Assembly (NCBI RefSeq): GCF_029227915.1
Contig: NC_079876.1
Coordinates: 10,480,001-10,544,000, forward strand
From: Hydractinia symbiolongicarpus
Taxonomy: Eukaryota; Cnidaria; Hydrozoa; Anthoathecata; Hydractiniidae
Direction: 5' to 3'
DNA length: 64,000 bases
Under the pieces are notes generated by a model. It was not told the origin of the DNA, ran no database searches, and saw only the letters and a program-made list of their open reading frames with translations. Of this stretch, positions 62,866 to 64,000 are shown one piece after another (the first letter of the stretch is position 1; each line of letters opens with the position of its first letter). The position numbers and the translations under genes were made by a program.

Positions 62866-63224
62866 AACACGGATAATAACAATGTCAGAAATAACGCATC
62901 TAAAATATGTACATCTTATAAGTGATTATGTTGAAAACCCCCGGTACTTTATTCTGAAATGTCAAAAAAGAGAGCCTGCAAGAGTTAGCACAAATATAGG
63001 TTCTTTAAACATTTTTAATATTGTCTTTCCCAAAAAAGCTTATACAAAAATATGAAAAAGACATGGTTTCGAAAACATAAAATTTAAACTTGGAAAAATC
63101 AGTCATTTCGGTTGGATACCATCCTCTCCCACAAAAATTCTCACAAAATGTAAAAATCAACCAGTTAAGAACACAAAAATTTTCCTTTTTAGTTCCGTAC
63201 TGCCCTTTTTCCAACAATTTTAAA

Positions 63225-63557
63225 TCAATGAGCAAAGAATAAACTTGAATCAACAAAGATCATTATTTTGGAAACATTGTATACGTCTCGTAAATCAGAT
63301 CGGTTTGTTAGAAACACATCCAAATCAACAAAAACAAGAAACCTTGACGGTTTGAAACACTCGTCGTTTCTGTATATGTGCATGTTCATGAGTATTCTAT
63401 TACTTATATTTTGATAGATGGGATTGCTTAAGCCATAACCGCTTCCATCGATACCGGTTACCGTCTGTGTTGCTTCTACTGTTCTAGCCAGTCGCGAAGT
63501 TCCAGAAGGGAAGTACGAAAGTTGCTTCAACAAACAAGATGACAATTCCTGTTGCAT
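63225..63557 (-). CDS. Hypothetical 110-residue ORF, possible first exon
   Basis: I do not recognise this protein. The first 40 or so residues (MQQELSSCLLKQLSYFPSGT, then ARTVEATQTVTGIDGSGYG) have balanced composition and could be coding. The remainder (after NPIYQNISN) becomes Phe-, Val- and Asp-rich and may be read-through into an intron, since several GT-containing donor-like sites lie between. No signal peptide, membrane segment or domain is evident. The start has G at -3. It begins 76 bp from the divergent plus-strand candidate at 63634, so the two could share a promoter. It may equally be a chance ORF. Confidence 0.2.
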   Translation of the reverse strand: MQQELSSCLLKQLSYFPSGTSRLARTVEATQTVTGIDGSGYGLSNPIYQNISNRILMNMHIYRNDECFKPSRFLVFVDLDVFLTNRSDLRDVYNVSKIMIFVDSSLFFAH

Positions 63558-63633
63558 GACGAACCAATTAGATTACTGATTTTTTCGCGGTGAGCGAATT
63601 GCATTTATTTCTTCATTTAAAACTCTGGATAAA

Positions 63634-63732
63634 ATGGCAGCATGGCGTATGAATGTTCTCTTTGGTGAAAGTGTGGTGGTGATTAAGCAACGTAGAATGG
63701 CGCAATCCAGAAAGCAACCTAGAACCCCAGGT
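63634..63732 (+). CDS. Possible first exon of an unidentified plus-strand gene
   Basis: The ATG at 63634 sits in a good context (AAAATGG). The frame reads MAAWRMNVLFGE, then VIKQRRMAQSRKQPRTP, up to CCAG|GTAAAA, a plausible splice donor at about 63731-63733. Without splicing the frame would stop at 63799-63801 after 55 residues. The basic stretch KQRRMAQSRKQPR could be a nuclear-localisation-like segment, but nothing identifies the protein. There is no corroborating downstream exon within the window. Confidence 0.25.
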
Positions 63733-63801
63733 AAAATAGAACAGACTTTACTTTCACCTACGCATACAAAGAAGTGTTTTGTGCTGCTGTTGTATAGATA
63801 A

Positions 63802-64000
63802 TAAGGCCTTCATGAGTGTTAAACTTTAGGTAGTTTTTAAGTTAATAAAACGAGTGACTACTACACTACTTCTACCACTACTACTTGCATAGATAGTTAC
63901 CTAGGTATAGCTAGGTATAATTTTTTGTATGTATGTAGTTAGCTATAATTTTTCCAGGATGATGTATATCTTTTATTTTATTTTTTAGAGAAAGGAACTG
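63802..64000. other. Non-coding end of window
   Basis: The stretch has a CTACTAC/CTTCTACCACTACTACT-rich run near 63855-63882, and near 63900-63955 a TAGGTATAATTTTTT motif whose TATAATTTTT half recurs after GTTAGC. No ORF is recognisable. If the exon at 63634 is real, this would be intron 1. Confidence 0.4.

Larger units (their letters stand above)
62303..63224. other. AT-rich intergenic stretch without a recognisable gene
   Basis: Neither strand gives a domain-bearing frame. The 83-codon minus ORF at 63005-63256 has Phe- and Lys-rich low-complexity composition and looks accidental. The stretch holds a perfect CRE-type palindrome (62672-62679) and a 15-bp tandem repeat (62821-62865). Confidence 0.6.

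Noticed and set aside
63005-63256. 83-codon minus-strand ORF
   Set aside because: Phe-, Lys- and Cys-rich composition expected from translating AT-rich non-coding DNA; no motif, no conserved start context.

Overview
The window looks like nuclear DNA of a metazoan. It is AT-rich, dominated by a very long tandem satellite, and flanked by decayed non-LTR retrotransposons. The P2X7-like cysteine-rich fragment, the restriction-like-endonuclease LINE and the USP module would suit a cnidarian or a similar early-branching marine invertebrate, but that assignment is an inference. I see no bacterial features, no tRNA or rRNA genes, and no CRISPR.

Layout. (1) Bases 1-1930, minus strand: the 5' part of an APE-type LINE pol gene (Jockey/CR1-like) with an apurinic-type endonuclease and the start of a reverse transcriptase. 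It carries one in-frame TAG and one frameshift and runs off the left edge. (2) About 1983-57613: one uninterrupted satellite array of roughly 149 monomers of about 372 bp, almost 56 kb, with no foreign insertion that I could find. The array is organised as higher-order repeats (HORs) whose period changes along its length. A 6-mer duplication comes first, then a seven-copy trimer (1116 bp), a dimer (about 746 bp), 7-mer and 4-mer blocks, a dimer mosaic, a nearly perfect 4-mer (1490 bp), a 9-mer (3351 bp, two near-identical copies) and finally a dimer again. (3) 57614-58450: degenerate repeat-like DNA with a broken P2X7-type cysteine-rich domain fragment. (4) About 58700-59290: a probable solo LTR, minus strand, with a TATA box. 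(5) 59492-62302, minus strand: a 5'-truncated LINE whose single reading frame runs RT (FMDD box and thumb), CCHC knuckle, PD-(D/E)XK restriction-like endonuclease and then, unexpectedly, a ubiquitin-specific protease (USP) domain. It carries two nonsense codons and two frameshifts. (6) 62303-64000: mostly non-coding, ending in two weak divergent first-exon candidates about 76 bp apart.

No gene in the window is clearly intact. The two most interesting objects are the RT-RLE-USP retrotransposon polyprotein, an apparent deubiquitinase captured by a LINE, and the satellite's changing higher-order structure, which records several independent recent amplifications. The array could be a centromeric, pericentromeric or other heterochromatic satellite; the sequence alone cannot decide which.
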